64,000 nt of DNA from Methylobacterium aquaticum (GTDB taxonomy: Bacteria; Pseudomonadota; Alphaproteobacteria; Rhizobiales; Beijerinckiaceae), in contig NZ_CP043627.1 in the NCBI RefSeq assembly GCF_016804325.1, forward strand, positions 4,167,001 through 4,231,000, written 5' to 3'. This document shows, piece after piece, positions 50,176 through 57,855 of this stretch (its first letter is position 1; each line of letters begins with the position of its first letter). The position numbers were made by a program, and so were the translations under genes. The notes below the pieces were generated by a model. The model was not told the origin of the DNA and made no database searches. It was given only the letters and a program-made list of their open reading frames with translations.

Positions 50176-50853
50176 TCATCGGGACGCCTCCGTCAGGCGG
50201 CTCGCCGCGTGGAGCAGGCGCATTGCCGCGCAGGCCGCGCCGTAGCCGTTGTCGATGTTGACGACCGTGATGCCGGGGGCGCAGCTCGCCAGCACCGCAT
50301 CGAGGGCGGCGCGTCCGCCCTCGGCGACGCCGTAGCCGACCGAGGTCGGCACCGCGATCACCGCCCCGGCGACGAGGCCGCCGAGCACGCTGGGCAAGGC
50401 CGCATCCATGCCGGCGGCGCAGATGACGACCGGATGGGCCCGGATCTCCTCGATCCGCCGGGTCAGCCGCCACAATCCGGCGACGCCGACATCGGCGATG
50501 AGCGTGGTGGCATGGCCCTGATAGGCCAGCGTCCGCTCGGCCTCGCGGGCCACCGGCACGTCCGAGGTGCCCGCCGCCACGATGGCGATGCGGGAAGGCC
50601 CCGCGACGGGCTTGGCCTCGCCGAAGACGGCGGTGCGCGAGACCGGGCAGTAATCGAGCCGGTTGCGATAGGTCAGCGCCGCGTGACGGTCCGGATCGAG
50701 GCGGGTGACGAGGAAGCGGGCGCCGCGCTCGTCGGCGGCGGCCAGGATCGCGTCGATCTGGGCCGGCGACTTGCCGGCGGCGAACACCGCCTCCTCCAGG
50801 CCGATCCGCTCCGTCCGGGCGAAGTCGAGGGTGAATTCGTCCTCGATGCTCAT
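50176..50853 (-). CDS. larB: LarB, nickel-pincer cofactor biosynthesis carboxylase/hydrolase
   Basis: 225 residues. LarB carboxylates the pyridinium ring of nicotinic acid adenine dinucleotide and hydrolyses the phosphoanhydride. Family points are DYCPVSRTAVFGEAKP, VAAGTSDVPVAREAERTL, DVGVAGLWRL and PTSVGYGVAEGG with VVNIDNGYGA, where the fold resembles PurE. An ATGA overlap links it to larE upstream. Confidence 0.9.
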   Translation of the reverse strand: MSIEDEFTLDFARTERIGLEEAVFAAGKSPAQIDAILAAADERGARFLVTRLDPDRHAALTYRNRLDYCPVSRTAVFGEAKPVAGPSRIAIVAAGTSDVPVAREAERTLAYQGHATTLIADVGVAGLWRLTRRIEEIRAHPVVICAAGMDAALPSVLGGLVAGAVIAVPTSVGYGVAEGGRAALDAVLASCAPGITVVNIDNGYGAACAAMRLLHAASRLTEASR

Positions 50854-51662
50854 CGGGCCGGCCCTCCCGTGAGGAAGGCGCTGCCGGTGCGGTAGGGCGC
50901 GAAGGAGACCGGCGCCGCGGCGAGCCACGCCGGGGCGCGGGCGGCGATGCGGCGGCCGAGGTCGCTCCTCGCCGGCTCGGTCAGGCCCGCGAGGCTCTGC
51001 GCATCGAGTTCCACCACGATGCCGGCGGCGCGCACGCGGCAGCGCACGGCGCTTTTCGCCCCCGTCACCGTCAGGTCCTCGCCGACCAGCCGCTCGATGG
51101 CGTGGATGAAGGCCAGGGTCTCGGGCTCGATGCGGATGCCGGTCTCGACCCGGCTCGACAGGCAGGGCGCGGCCGGCAGTTCCGCCACCGCCCCGAGGCC
51201 CAAGTCGCGGGCGAGTGCCCGCACCATCGCCTTGCTGAACCCCGCCTCGACGAAGGGGTGGCGTACCCCGTGCTCCCGGGCGGCGTCGAGGCCCGGACGG
51301 TACTCGCCGAGATCGTCGAGGTTGGCGCCGGATACGATCTGCCGCTCGGTGACCCGCCGGATCGCTCCGTAGAGGTTGGTCTTGCAGAAGAAGCAGCGGT
51401 TGACCGGATTCTCGCGATAGGCCGGGTCGGCGAACTCGCCGGCCTCGATCACCCGCAGGTGCCAACCCTCGCGGGCGGCCTCCGCCCGTACCCGCGCGGT
51501 CGCCTCGCCCGGCACGGCGGGGGAGACGGCGTGAACCATCAGGGGCGGCTCGGGGCTGGTGCGATGGGCGATCGTCGCGAGCGTCAGGCTGTCGACCCCG
51601 CCGCTCACCGCGACGGCGACGGGCCCGAGGCCGGACAGCGCGGAGGCGAGGGCCGCGCTCAT
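50850..51662 (-). CDS. larE: LarE, sulfur insertion enzyme of the nickel-pincer cofactor
   Basis: 270 residues. PP-loop SGGVDS at 20-25 activates the substrate by adenylation. Three Cys are placed as in LarE forms that hold a [4Fe-4S] cluster: C90 and C93 (NRCFFCKTN) plus C167 (APCLSSRVETG). The single-Cys LarE of lactobacilli lacks the first two and sacrifices its own sulfur. The three-Cys form is thought to transfer sulfur from a cluster. Its start overlaps the larC stop (ATGA). Confidence 0.9.
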   Translation of the reverse strand: MSAALASALSGLGPVAVAVSGGVDSLTLATIAHRTSPEPPLMVHAVSPAVPGEATARVRAEAAREGWHLRVIEAGEFADPAYRENPVNRCFFCKTNLYGAIRRVTERQIVSGANLDDLGEYRPGLDAAREHGVRHPFVEAGFSKAMVRALARDLGLGAVAELPAAPCLSSRVETGIRIEPETLAFIHAIERLVGEDLTVTGAKSAVRCRVRAAGIVVELDAQSLAGLTEPARSDLGRRIAARAPAWLAAAPVSFAPYRTGSAFLTGGPAR

Positions 51663-52930
51663 CGCTCGTCCTCCCGTCGAAGGGCCAGCCGCTCGGCCTC
51701 GCGGCGCAGGGCCTGGCGGGCGGCGTGGCCCTCGGTGGCGAGCGCGTCGTCGGATTCCGCCTTGGCGGTGCGACCGCCCGGCCGCTCGACGCTCTTCACC
51801 CGGACCGTCTGGCCCCCGACCTCGACGGTGTCGAGGCGCCGCGTCAGCGCCGCCCCCGAGACCGTATGGTGGCGCAGGCCGATCGTGGTCGTCTCGCGGA
51901 AGCAGGCCTCGATCGCCTCCTCGATCGCGTCGGCCCGGGCGAGGGCCCGGACATGGGTCATCATCCGGCCCTTCTTGCCGAAGACCGGCATCTGCACGAC
52001 GTCGAAGATCTTGTCGTGCGCCCGCAGCCGGTCGAGCCCCGTGGCGAGGTCTTCGGCCGACTGGTCGTCGACCTCGAACTCGATGATCCCGAGTTCCCGG
52101 TGTCCGGGGGAGCCCGTCTCGCCCTGCTCGGCGAAGGCCAGCACCCGCAGCACGTTGCTCAGGCCCGGCAGCACCTTGGTGCCGAAGCCGAGGCCGCTGC
52201 GCAGGAGCCGGCGCGGCCCGCTCGTCTCGGGCGACCCGCCGCAGAGATGGCGCAGGATCGCCGCGCCCGTCGGGGTCACGCGCTCGCCCGGCACGCCGTC
52301 GTCGAGGGTGAGGAAGCCTTCGAGCAGGAGCGCGGTGGCGGGCGCCGGGACGGGGAGGGGGCCGTGCTGGGTCCGCACCCGGCCCGAGCCGAGCGGCAGC
52401 GCCGAGACCGACCAGCCGGTGGCGCCGATCGCGTCGATCAGGTGGGCCGCCGCGACGATGTCGGCGATCGAATCCCAGGCCCCGACCTCGTGGAACGCCA
52501 CCGCCTCGACCGGGATGCCGTGGACCCGCGCCTCGGCCTCGGCCAGGTGCCCGAAGATCGCGAGCGCGTGGGCGAGCAAAGCGGGGGGCAGCCCGCTGTC
52601 CTGAAGCTCGCGACGGATCTCGGACCAGTGCCGGTGGGCGTGGTGGCCACCGTGATGGTGGTGCCCGTGGTCGCCGTGGTGGTGATGGTGATCGTGGGCG
52701 TGGTCGTCCGCCGGCCGCTCCGGCGCCTCGCCCGCGGGGCCGGTGACGCTGAAGCGCCGGCCCTGGAGCACGCCGTCGCCATGGGCGAGCAGCGCGCAGG
52801 CCGTGCGGCCGCGGCTCGCCCGCGCCACGCTCTCGCGCACGCCCGCCTCGTGCTCCGGGAAGGCGTCGAGGAGCGCCGCCGCGAACATGTCGCCGGCCAC
52901 CCCGCCGACGGCGTCGAGTTGAATCTGCAT
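51659..52930 (-). CDS. larC: LarC, nickel insertion enzyme (CTP-dependent cyclometallase)
   Basis: 423 residues in one uninterrupted frame. A His-rich tract at 77-101 ([19 protein letters not shown] and HHAHRH) probably collects nickel. Conserved stretches are [36 protein letters not shown] and [19 protein letters not shown]. In Lactobacillus LarC comes from two frames joined by ribosomal frameshifting; no such break is present here. It is the first gene of the larC-larE-larB-AKR unit. larA, the usual racemase, is not in the window. Confidence 0.9.
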   Translation of the reverse strand: MQIQLDAVGGVAGDMFAAALLDAFPEHEAGVRESVARASRGRTACALLAHGDGVLQGRRFSVTGPAGEAPERPADDHAHDHHHHHGDHGHHHHGGHHAHRHWSEIRRELQDSGLPPALLAHALAIFGHLAEAEARVHGIPVEAVAFHEVGAWDSIADIVAAAHLIDAIGATGWSVSALPLGSGRVRTQHGPLPVPAPATALLLEGFLTLDDGVPGERVTPTGAAILRHLCGGSPETSGPRRLLRSGLGFGTKVLPGLSNVLRVLAFAEQGETGSPGHRELGIIEFEVDDQSAEDLATGLDRLRAHDKIFDVVQMPVFGKKGRMMTHVRALARADAIEEAIEACFRETTTIGLRHHTVSGAALTRRLDTVEVGGQTVRVKSVERPGGRTAKAESDDALATEGHAARQALRREAERLALRREDER

Positions 52931-53156
52931 CGCGTCCTTCGTCACGGCATCGAACCGGATGCCGATCGGACGCCACATCGGTCCGCAGGGGCCGACGGCA
53001 AGCGCCCCGGACAGACGGTCGCAGCGCGGACGACGCGGGTTTTTCTCGCGGAATCCCGTCATGGGACCGGTTTTTCTCGGCCCGCCCGGTGGATCACCCG
53101 CCGCCCGCCGGGGCATAAGCCCGCGCAACACCGCCATACAGGAGAGGACGCGACCC

Positions 53157-54740
53157 ATGCCCATCACCGGAGAGAACCTGATCGGTGCCGCCGCCCGCCG
53201 TGGCGGGGGCGAGACCTTCCGGGCCGTCGAGGCCGCCACCGGCAACAGCCTGGAGCCGGCCTTCGCCGCGGCGACTCCGGCGGATGTCGACCAGGCCTGT
53301 GCGCTCGCCGCCGAGGCCTTCGACACCTACCGCGAGACCTCGCTGGAGGACCGCGCCCGCTTCCTCGAAGCGGTGGCCGAGGCCATCTTGGGCATCGGCG
53401 ACGAGCTGATCGTGCGCTGCATGGCCGAGAGCGGCCTGCCGCGGGCGCGTCTCGAAGGCGAGCGCGGCCGTACCGTCGGCCAGCTGAAGATGTTCGCCGG
53501 CGTGGTGCGCGACGGCGGCTTCCTGGAGGCGCGGGTCGATCCCGCGCAGCCCGAGCGCAAGCCGCTGCCGCGCCCGGACCTGCGCCTGCGCCAGATCGCC
53601 GTCGGCCCGGTCGCGGTGTTCGGCGCCTCGAACTTCCCCCTCGCCTTCTCGGTGGCGGGCGGCGACACGGCGTCCGCGCTCGCCGCCGGCTGCCCGGTGG
53701 TGGCGAAGGCCCACCCGGCCCATCCGGGCACCTCGGAGCTGGTCGGCCGCGCGGTGCAGGCGGCGGTCAAGCAATGCGGCCTGCCCGAGGGCGTGTTCTC
53801 GCTGCTCATGGATGCCGGGATCAGCGTCGGCCAGGCTTTGGTCGCCGATCCGCGCATCGCGGCGGTGGGCTTCACCGGCTCGCGCCGCGGCGGCGTCGCG
53901 CTGATGCAGGCCGCTGCCGCTCGCCCCGTGCCGATCCCGGTCTATGCCGAGATGAGCAGCATCAACCCGGTCGTCCTGCTGCCGGCCGCTCTGGAAGCTC
54001 GCGGCCGCGACATCGGCCGCGCCTTCGCCGGCTCGCTCACCCTCGGCTCGGGCCAGTTCTGCACCAATCCCGGCCTGATCCTGGCGGTCGAGGGCGCCGG
54101 CCTCGACGGCTTCGTCGAGGCGGCGAGCGCCGCGCTCACCGAGATCCAGGCCGCCACGATGCTGACGCCCGGCATCCACAAGGCCTATTGCGCCGGCGTC
54201 GCGGCCCTCGAGACGAACCCCGCCGTGACCACCCTGGCGCGCGGGCTTGCCGGCGGCACCCACCAGGGCCAGGCCGCCCTGTTCTCGACCACCGCGGACG
54301 CGTTCCTCGCCGACCACACCCTCGCCGAGGAAGTCTTCGGCGCCGCCTCCCTGGTGGTGCGCTGCCGCGACCTCGCGACGATCAAGGCGGTGCTGGAGCG
54401 GCTGGAGGGCCAGCTGACGGCGGCACTCCACCTCGACGAGGCCGACCACGACGCCGCCCGGGCGCTCCTGCCGGTGCTGGAGCGCCGGGTCGGACGCATC
54501 CTGGTCAACGGCTTCGGCACCGGCGTCGAGGTCGGCCACGCCATGGTGCATGGCGGGCCGTACCCCGCGACCTCGGACGGCCGCACCACCTCGGTCGGCA
54601 GCCTCGCCATCCACCGCTTCCTGCGTCCGGTGAGCTACCAGGACCTGCCCGACGCCCTGCTGCCGGCGGCCCTGAAGGACGCCAACCCGCTCAAGCTGTG
54701 GCGGCGGCAGGACGGGAAGGCGGTGGCGCCGGGGGCCTGA
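53157..54740 (+). CDS. NADP-dependent aldehyde dehydrogenase, ketoglutarate-semialdehyde type
   Basis: 527 residues, matching the long 510-530 form. The signature [21 protein letters not shown] replaces the usual WNFP start, [14 protein letters not shown] holds the general-base Glu and [13 protein letters not shown] the catalytic Cys. Relatives oxidise 2,5-dioxopentanoate to 2-oxoglutarate in pentose and sugar-acid routes. AGGAGAGGA lies before the ATG. It is divergent from larC with 226 bp between. Its substrate could come from the sugar operon 34 kb away, but this is a guess. Confidence 0.85.
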   Translation: MPITGENLIGAAARRGGGETFRAVEAATGNSLEPAFAAATPADVDQACALAAEAFDTYRETSLEDRARFLEAVAEAILGIGDELIVRCMAESGLPRARLEGERGRTVGQLKMFAGVVRDGGFLEARVDPAQPERKPLPRPDLRLRQIAVGPVAVFGASNFPLAFSVAGGDTASALAAGCPVVAKAHPAHPGTSELVGRAVQAAVKQCGLPEGVFSLLMDAGISVGQALVADPRIAAVGFTGSRRGGVALMQAAAARPVPIPVYAEMSSINPVVLLPAALEARGRDIGRAFAGSLTLGSGQFCTNPGLILAVEGAGLDGFVEAASAALTEIQAATMLTPGIHKAYCAGVAALETNPAVTTLARGLAGGTHQGQAALFSTTADAFLADHTLAEEVFGAASLVVRCRDLATIKAVLERLEGQLTAALHLDEADHDAARALLPVLERRVGRILVNGFGTGVEVGHAMVHGGPYPATSDGRTTSVGSLAIHRFLRPVSYQDLPDALLPAALKDANPLKLWRRQDGKAVAPGA

Positions 54741-54744
54741 GTGG

Positions 54745-54871
54745 ACGCGTCGCGAAGGAGCCACCGGCTTCATCGCGACGCGTGTCCTCTCGCTCTTCGG
54801 TATTGCCGCTGCGTCTACGACCAGCGGCACCCTCGTCGTCGGGCAAGGCTCCGGTCAAGTCATGCCCGACG
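54745..54871. terminator. Three successive hairpins after the aldehyde dehydrogenase gene
   Basis: Inverted repeats ACGCGTCGCGA/TCGCGACGCGT (54745-54783), TGCCGCTG/CAGCGGCA (54804-54829) and CGTCGGGCA/TGCCCGACG (54837-54871). The first is a likely terminator for the dehydrogenase. No long T run follows any of them. Confidence 0.5.
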
Positions 54872-54888
54872 ATGGTGTCCGCTCGTTC

Positions 54889-55182
54889 TCAGACTGCTGC
54901 CGTGACGGCGGCAGCCTTAAGCGCCTTGATAGCCGCTACTTTGGCGGCGACCTTCACGCCGGGCAGCACGACCGGCGCGAGGGGGGGCGCGAAGATGACG
55001 ATCGCGCCAGCCGCCGCGACCGCAGCGCCCCCCACGAACCAGACCATCTTGCTGCCGGTCGGGGGGATAGGCTCGGACGATGATTCGTTAACGGAAACCC
55101 TGTCCGCTTCGAGGGTTGCTTCGGTTGGACCGTTGCTGAACTTGGCGCGAAGGCCTTCGATGACAGTCTCACGGACGTGCAT
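54889..55182 (-). CDS. Small membrane protein of unknown function
   Basis: 97 residues. The first half is soluble (MHVRETVIEGLRAKFSNG, TLEADRVSVNESS). The second half is a hydrophobic Ala/Val-rich segment (VWFVGGAAVAAAGAIVIFAP) followed by an Ala/Lys-rich end. No family recognised. The ATG at 55182 follows GGGAGC. It converges with the aldehyde dehydrogenase gene. Confidence 0.5.
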   Translation of the reverse strand: MHVRETVIEGLRAKFSNGPTEATLEADRVSVNESSSEPIPPTGSKMVWFVGGAAVAAAGAIVIFAPPLAPVVLPGVKVAAKVAAIKALKAAAVTAAV

Positions 55183-55248
55183 GCTCGAGCTCCCACCCAT
55201 GCGGAGATGCAGTAGTTGACCCATGATACTTGAGCCGAGGTCGGGAGA

Positions 55249-55500
55249 TCATCCGCTCTGCAATGGATGACCATGAATGTAATGAACCATGTCGCCGTCA
55301 GGACTGCAAGTGACCGCGAGTGGTCGCCATAGGGTCATTTTGCGGCTAAGCTCAATGCTTGCCGGGATGCGAGTGGCAATGGCTCTTAATAAATCTTGCG
55401 GCGTCAGGGGCTTGGCGAAATCGAGATTGGAAATTGAGCAGGATTTATACTTTTGGCTAAGACGGCTGCTGCGAATTCTGCATCTATATTGGCATGCTAT
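55249..55500 (-). pseudogene. Possible remnant of a response-regulator receiver domain
   Basis: An open minus-strand frame from 55500 to a TGA at 55249. Near its middle it reads LDFAKPLTPQDLLRAIATRI, which is the last strand and helix of a receiver domain, where KP is the conserved Lys-Pro. The upstream part (KYKSCSIS and before) does not look like a receiver, and the phosphate-accepting Asp region is missing. Codons here are AT-richer than the surroundings. Likely decayed or a chance match. Confidence 0.35.
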
Positions 55501-55694
55501 CTATGAGTGCGGCTACGCGAACCTGATTGAGAGTGACTTATATTCATGTAAATAATAGTTGATGAGTTTGATGATTTTATTAAAAATTGTCCGATGCGGA
55601 CTCTGGGTGACTTCCCTGATTGCATCGATTGAATTTTTAAAAGCGAGCCCGCCGCTCCTGAGCGCCTGAGGCAGGCGGAGATTGGGTGCTGTCA

Positions 55695-55719
55695 GGAACC
55701 CACCCCCTGTATCCTCGTT
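55695..55719 (+). promoter_or_regulatory. EcfG-type stress promoter
   Basis: GGAAC (55695-55699), 16-bp spacer, CGTT (55716-55719), an exact consensus match, 27 bp before the DUF2171 start codon. The spacing to the gene is almost the same as for the PLA2-like gene at 11088. Confidence 0.75.
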
Positions 55720-55746
55720 GATCGCCGCACCAGAAGGAAAGCTGCG

Positions 55747-55980
55747 ATGATCGATACGAGCCAGATCAAGGAGCACATGCCGGTCGTCGGTTCCGACGGC
55801 GGCCATGTCGGCACCATCGATCACCTCGACGGGCAGCGGATCAAGCTGACCCGGACCGACCCGGAAGCTGACGGCCACCACCACTTCATCCACGTCGACT
55901 CGATCGCCCGCATCGAGGGCGGGCAGGTGCGCCTCAACCGCACCAAGGCGGAGGCCCAGGACGAGTGGGCGACGGCCTGA
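55747..55980 (+). CDS. DUF2171 family small protein, probable general stress protein
   Basis: 77 residues. It begins MIDTSQIKEHMPVVGSDGG and has VGTIDHLDGQRIKLTR, HHFIHVDSIARIEGGQVRLN, the PRC-barrel-like pattern of DUF2171. The molecular role is unknown. Proteins of this family are often controlled by the general stress sigma factor in alphaproteobacteria, and the EcfG-type promoter upstream supports that here. Confidence 0.82.
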   Translation: MIDTSQIKEHMPVVGSDGGHVGTIDHLDGQRIKLTRTDPEADGHHHFIHVDSIARIEGGQVRLNRTKAEAQDEWATA

Positions 55981-56083
55981 GGGCCGCGATACCTGGCCGG
56001 AGCACCTTTCGGCGGAGGGCAGGCTGCCGACGGCTGATGCAACCCAAGGCTCTGGTTTGAGTTAGGTTAACAATCCTGGACAC

Positions 56084-56113
56084 AAAAAAGGGCCGCCCTG
56101 GAGAAGGCGGCCC
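56084..56113 (-). terminator. Rho-independent terminator, minus strand
   Basis: GGGCCGCC/GGCGGCCC stem with an 8-nt loop, followed on the minus strand by six T (A6 at 56084-56089 on plus). No minus-strand protein gene ends here; the nearest one starts far away. Confidence 0.65.
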
Positions 56114-56228
56114 GAGTCTAGGGAGGAAACGCCCGAGGAGGGCGCGCGCAGCGCAGCGGCATCGCCACCGCTCTGCACAGGACAAACCCCGTCCGCTGCC
56201 GCGTGGTTCCCGGGCGTGAACTGAGACC

Positions 56229-56256
56229 AAGGTCCGCCTCGGCGGGCCTTCTTTTT
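56229..56256 (+). terminator. Rho-independent terminator, plus strand
   Basis: AAGGTCCGCC/GGCGGGCCTT stem (one G-T pair) followed by CTTTTT. It could end the DUF2171 transcript or a separate short RNA starting after 56113. Confidence 0.65.
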
Positions 56257-56513
56257 GCCGTGATCAGCGCGGCGCCACGGTCGGTTCGGGTTGTCACGAC
56301 CCTGTGCCAAATCCAGGCGTCATCCCGACCCGCCGGCTGGCCGTGCAGGCGAGCCGGTCCGGGCTTCGGCCCGGCGCCGACGGATGGAAGCGCAGCGCCG
56401 TCCGTCCCGCTTGTCATAGCTTGGCTCGCCGAGGCCATGGTACGGATCGTGCCTGACGGGACCGGCGCTGGGCATTCGTCCTCGGGCGCTGCAAATTCAG
56501 GGCGGCGAGACTC

Positions 56514-57713
56514 ATGGTGGCGATCGACACGCAGGCCTTCCTCAAGGATCTCCACGACCTGCGGGCGATCGGCCGGTTCCGCACCGGCGTGCATCGCCCG
56601 ACCTACTCGCCCCAGGACATGGAATCCCGGCGCTGGCTGATGCGGCGCCTGGAGGAATGCGGGCTCGCGCCCACGATCGACGGCGTCGGCACCGTGCTCG
56701 GGCGTCATCCGGGGGCGGGGCCGCATCTCCTCGTCGGCAGCCACATCGAGAGCCAGAACGAGGCCGGCTGGCTCGACGGGGCGCTCGGGGTGGTGGCGGG
56801 CATCGCGCTCGCGCAGGGAGGGCTGCCGGTCGACGTCTGCGCCTTCGCCGACGAGGAGGGGCATTTCGATGTCGGCTTCCTCGGCAGCCGCTCGGCCATC
56901 GGCGAGGTGACCGAGGCCGAGATCGACGGCGGCCGCAACCGCACCGACGGCACTCCCCTGCGCGAGGCGCTGGAAAAGGCCGGCCTCGCCGGACTGCCAC
57001 GGATGCAGCTGGAGCCGGGACGCTACCGCGGCTTCCTGGAGATGCATATCGAGCAGGGCACGCAGCTCGAAGCGGCGGGCCAGCGCCTCGGCATCGTCAC
57101 CGGCATCGTGGCGATCTGGCAGTGGCGGATCGTGATCGAGGGCGCGCAGGACCATGCCGGCGGCACCACCATGGCCGAGCGCCGGGATGCGGGCCTCACC
57201 GCGGTGCGCCTGCTCGCCGCCATCGACGCGGCCTTCCCCCAGGTCTGCGGCGAGCGCAGCACCTGGACCACCGGCCGGATCAGCCTCGATCCCGGCGCGC
57301 CGAGCATCATCCCGGGCCGGGCCGAGATCCTGTTCCAGTTCCGCGACGTGTCGATGACGGTGCTGGAGCGGATGGAGGCGACCCTGCGGGCGCTGATCCG
57401 CGAGAGCAACCGGCGCGAGCGCTGCACCGCGACCCTGCACGCACTCTCCTGCAACAGCCCGGCCCTGTGCGATCCCGGCCTGATGGACGCGCTCTCGGGG
57501 GCCGCCGAGGCCCTGTGCCCGGGCGGCTGGCAGGCGATGCCGTCGGGCGCCGGCCACGATGCCCAGAACGTCGCCAAGGTGATGCCTGCCGCGATGCTGT
57601 TCGTGCCCTCGATCGGCGGCATCAGCCACCACTGGTCCGAGGACACCCGGGAGGACGATCTGGTGCTCGGCGTGCAGGTGCTGGCCGCGGCGGCGGAGCG
57701 GGCGCTGGCCTGA
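56514..57713 (+). CDS. M20 family amidohydrolase (allantoate/N-carbamoyl amino acid type)
   Basis: 399 residues. The zinc site and fold are clear: LLVGSHIESQNEAGWLDGAL with the first His and bridging Asp, FADEEGHFDVGFLGS with the Glu pair, EMHIEQG, PSGAGHDAQNVAKV and GGISHHWSE. The lid domain has DHAGGTTMAERRDAG. Members remove carbamoyl or ureido groups from allantoate or N-carbamoyl amino acids. ESQNEAG replaces the more usual DTVPNGG, so the substrate may differ from allantoate. Single gene with ATG start. Confidence 0.86.
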   Translation: MVAIDTQAFLKDLHDLRAIGRFRTGVHRPTYSPQDMESRRWLMRRLEECGLAPTIDGVGTVLGRHPGAGPHLLVGSHIESQNEAGWLDGALGVVAGIALAQGGLPVDVCAFADEEGHFDVGFLGSRSAIGEVTEAEIDGGRNRTDGTPLREALEKAGLAGLPRMQLEPGRYRGFLEMHIEQGTQLEAAGQRLGIVTGIVAIWQWRIVIEGAQDHAGGTTMAERRDAGLTAVRLLAAIDAAFPQVCGERSTWTTGRISLDPGAPSIIPGRAEILFQFRDVSMTVLERMEATLRALIRESNRRERCTATLHALSCNSPALCDPGLMDALSGAAEALCPGGWQAMPSGAGHDAQNVAKVMPAAMLFVPSIGGISHHWSEDTREDDLVLGVQVLAAAAERALA

Positions 57714-57722
57714 CGGTCCAGT

Positions 57723-57742
57723 CATTTGTATTTATTCAAATG
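57723..57742. promoter_or_regulatory. AT-rich inverted repeat, candidate iron-responsive operator
   Basis: CATTTG-N8-CAAATG (TATTTATT as centre), placed between the amidohydrolase stop codon and the TonB receptor, 114 bp before the latter. The base composition stands out from the GC-rich flanks. It resembles Fur/RirA/Irr-type sites in general character only, with no exact consensus. Confidence 0.4.
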
Positions 57743-57855
57743 AAGAATACGCTCTCCACAGGTGGGGCGTTTGTCTTGTCGTGTCTGCGCGTTGACGGTC
57801 GGTGTCTCATGCCGTAGGGCGAGCCCGAGCGTAGCCATTCGTGTAGATCCCGATC

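Larger units (their letters stand above)
55183..55746. other. Gene-poor, AT-rich patch
   Basis: 564 bp holding only the possible receiver remnant and the EcfG-type promoter. By direct count 55441-55620 has 72 G/C of 180 (40%), far below the genes on either side. Another minus-strand frame (55513-55690) reads FKNSIDAIREVTQSPHRTIF and NKIIKLINYYLHEY without a start; it may be a relic too. Confidence 0.5.
55981..56513. other. Intergenic region with two opposed terminators
   Basis: 533 bp without a supported protein gene. It contains the terminator-like hairpins at 56084-56113 and 56229-56256 and the 115 bp between them, a candidate small-RNA locus. The final 250 bp before the amidohydrolase gene show nothing else that could be assigned. 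Confidence 0.4.

Noticed and set aside
48825..50261. Long plus-strand frame starting LAGNPFAGLARADL
   Set aside because: Most of it is antisense to the Tat-exported aldo/keto reductase. Only the first 60 codons lie in free sequence, and they lack a start with a ribosome site.
51725..55219. A 1164-codon plus-strand open frame across the lar genes and the aldehyde dehydrogenase
   Set aside because: It is antisense to the lar genes and out of frame with the dehydrogenase, and is rich in Arg, Ala, Gly and Pro. Long open shadow frames are expected in very GC-rich DNA.
55289..55555. Plus-strand 88-codon frame in the AT-rich patch
   Set aside because: No ribosome site, no family and odd composition; the minus strand carries a more convincing receiver-like match.
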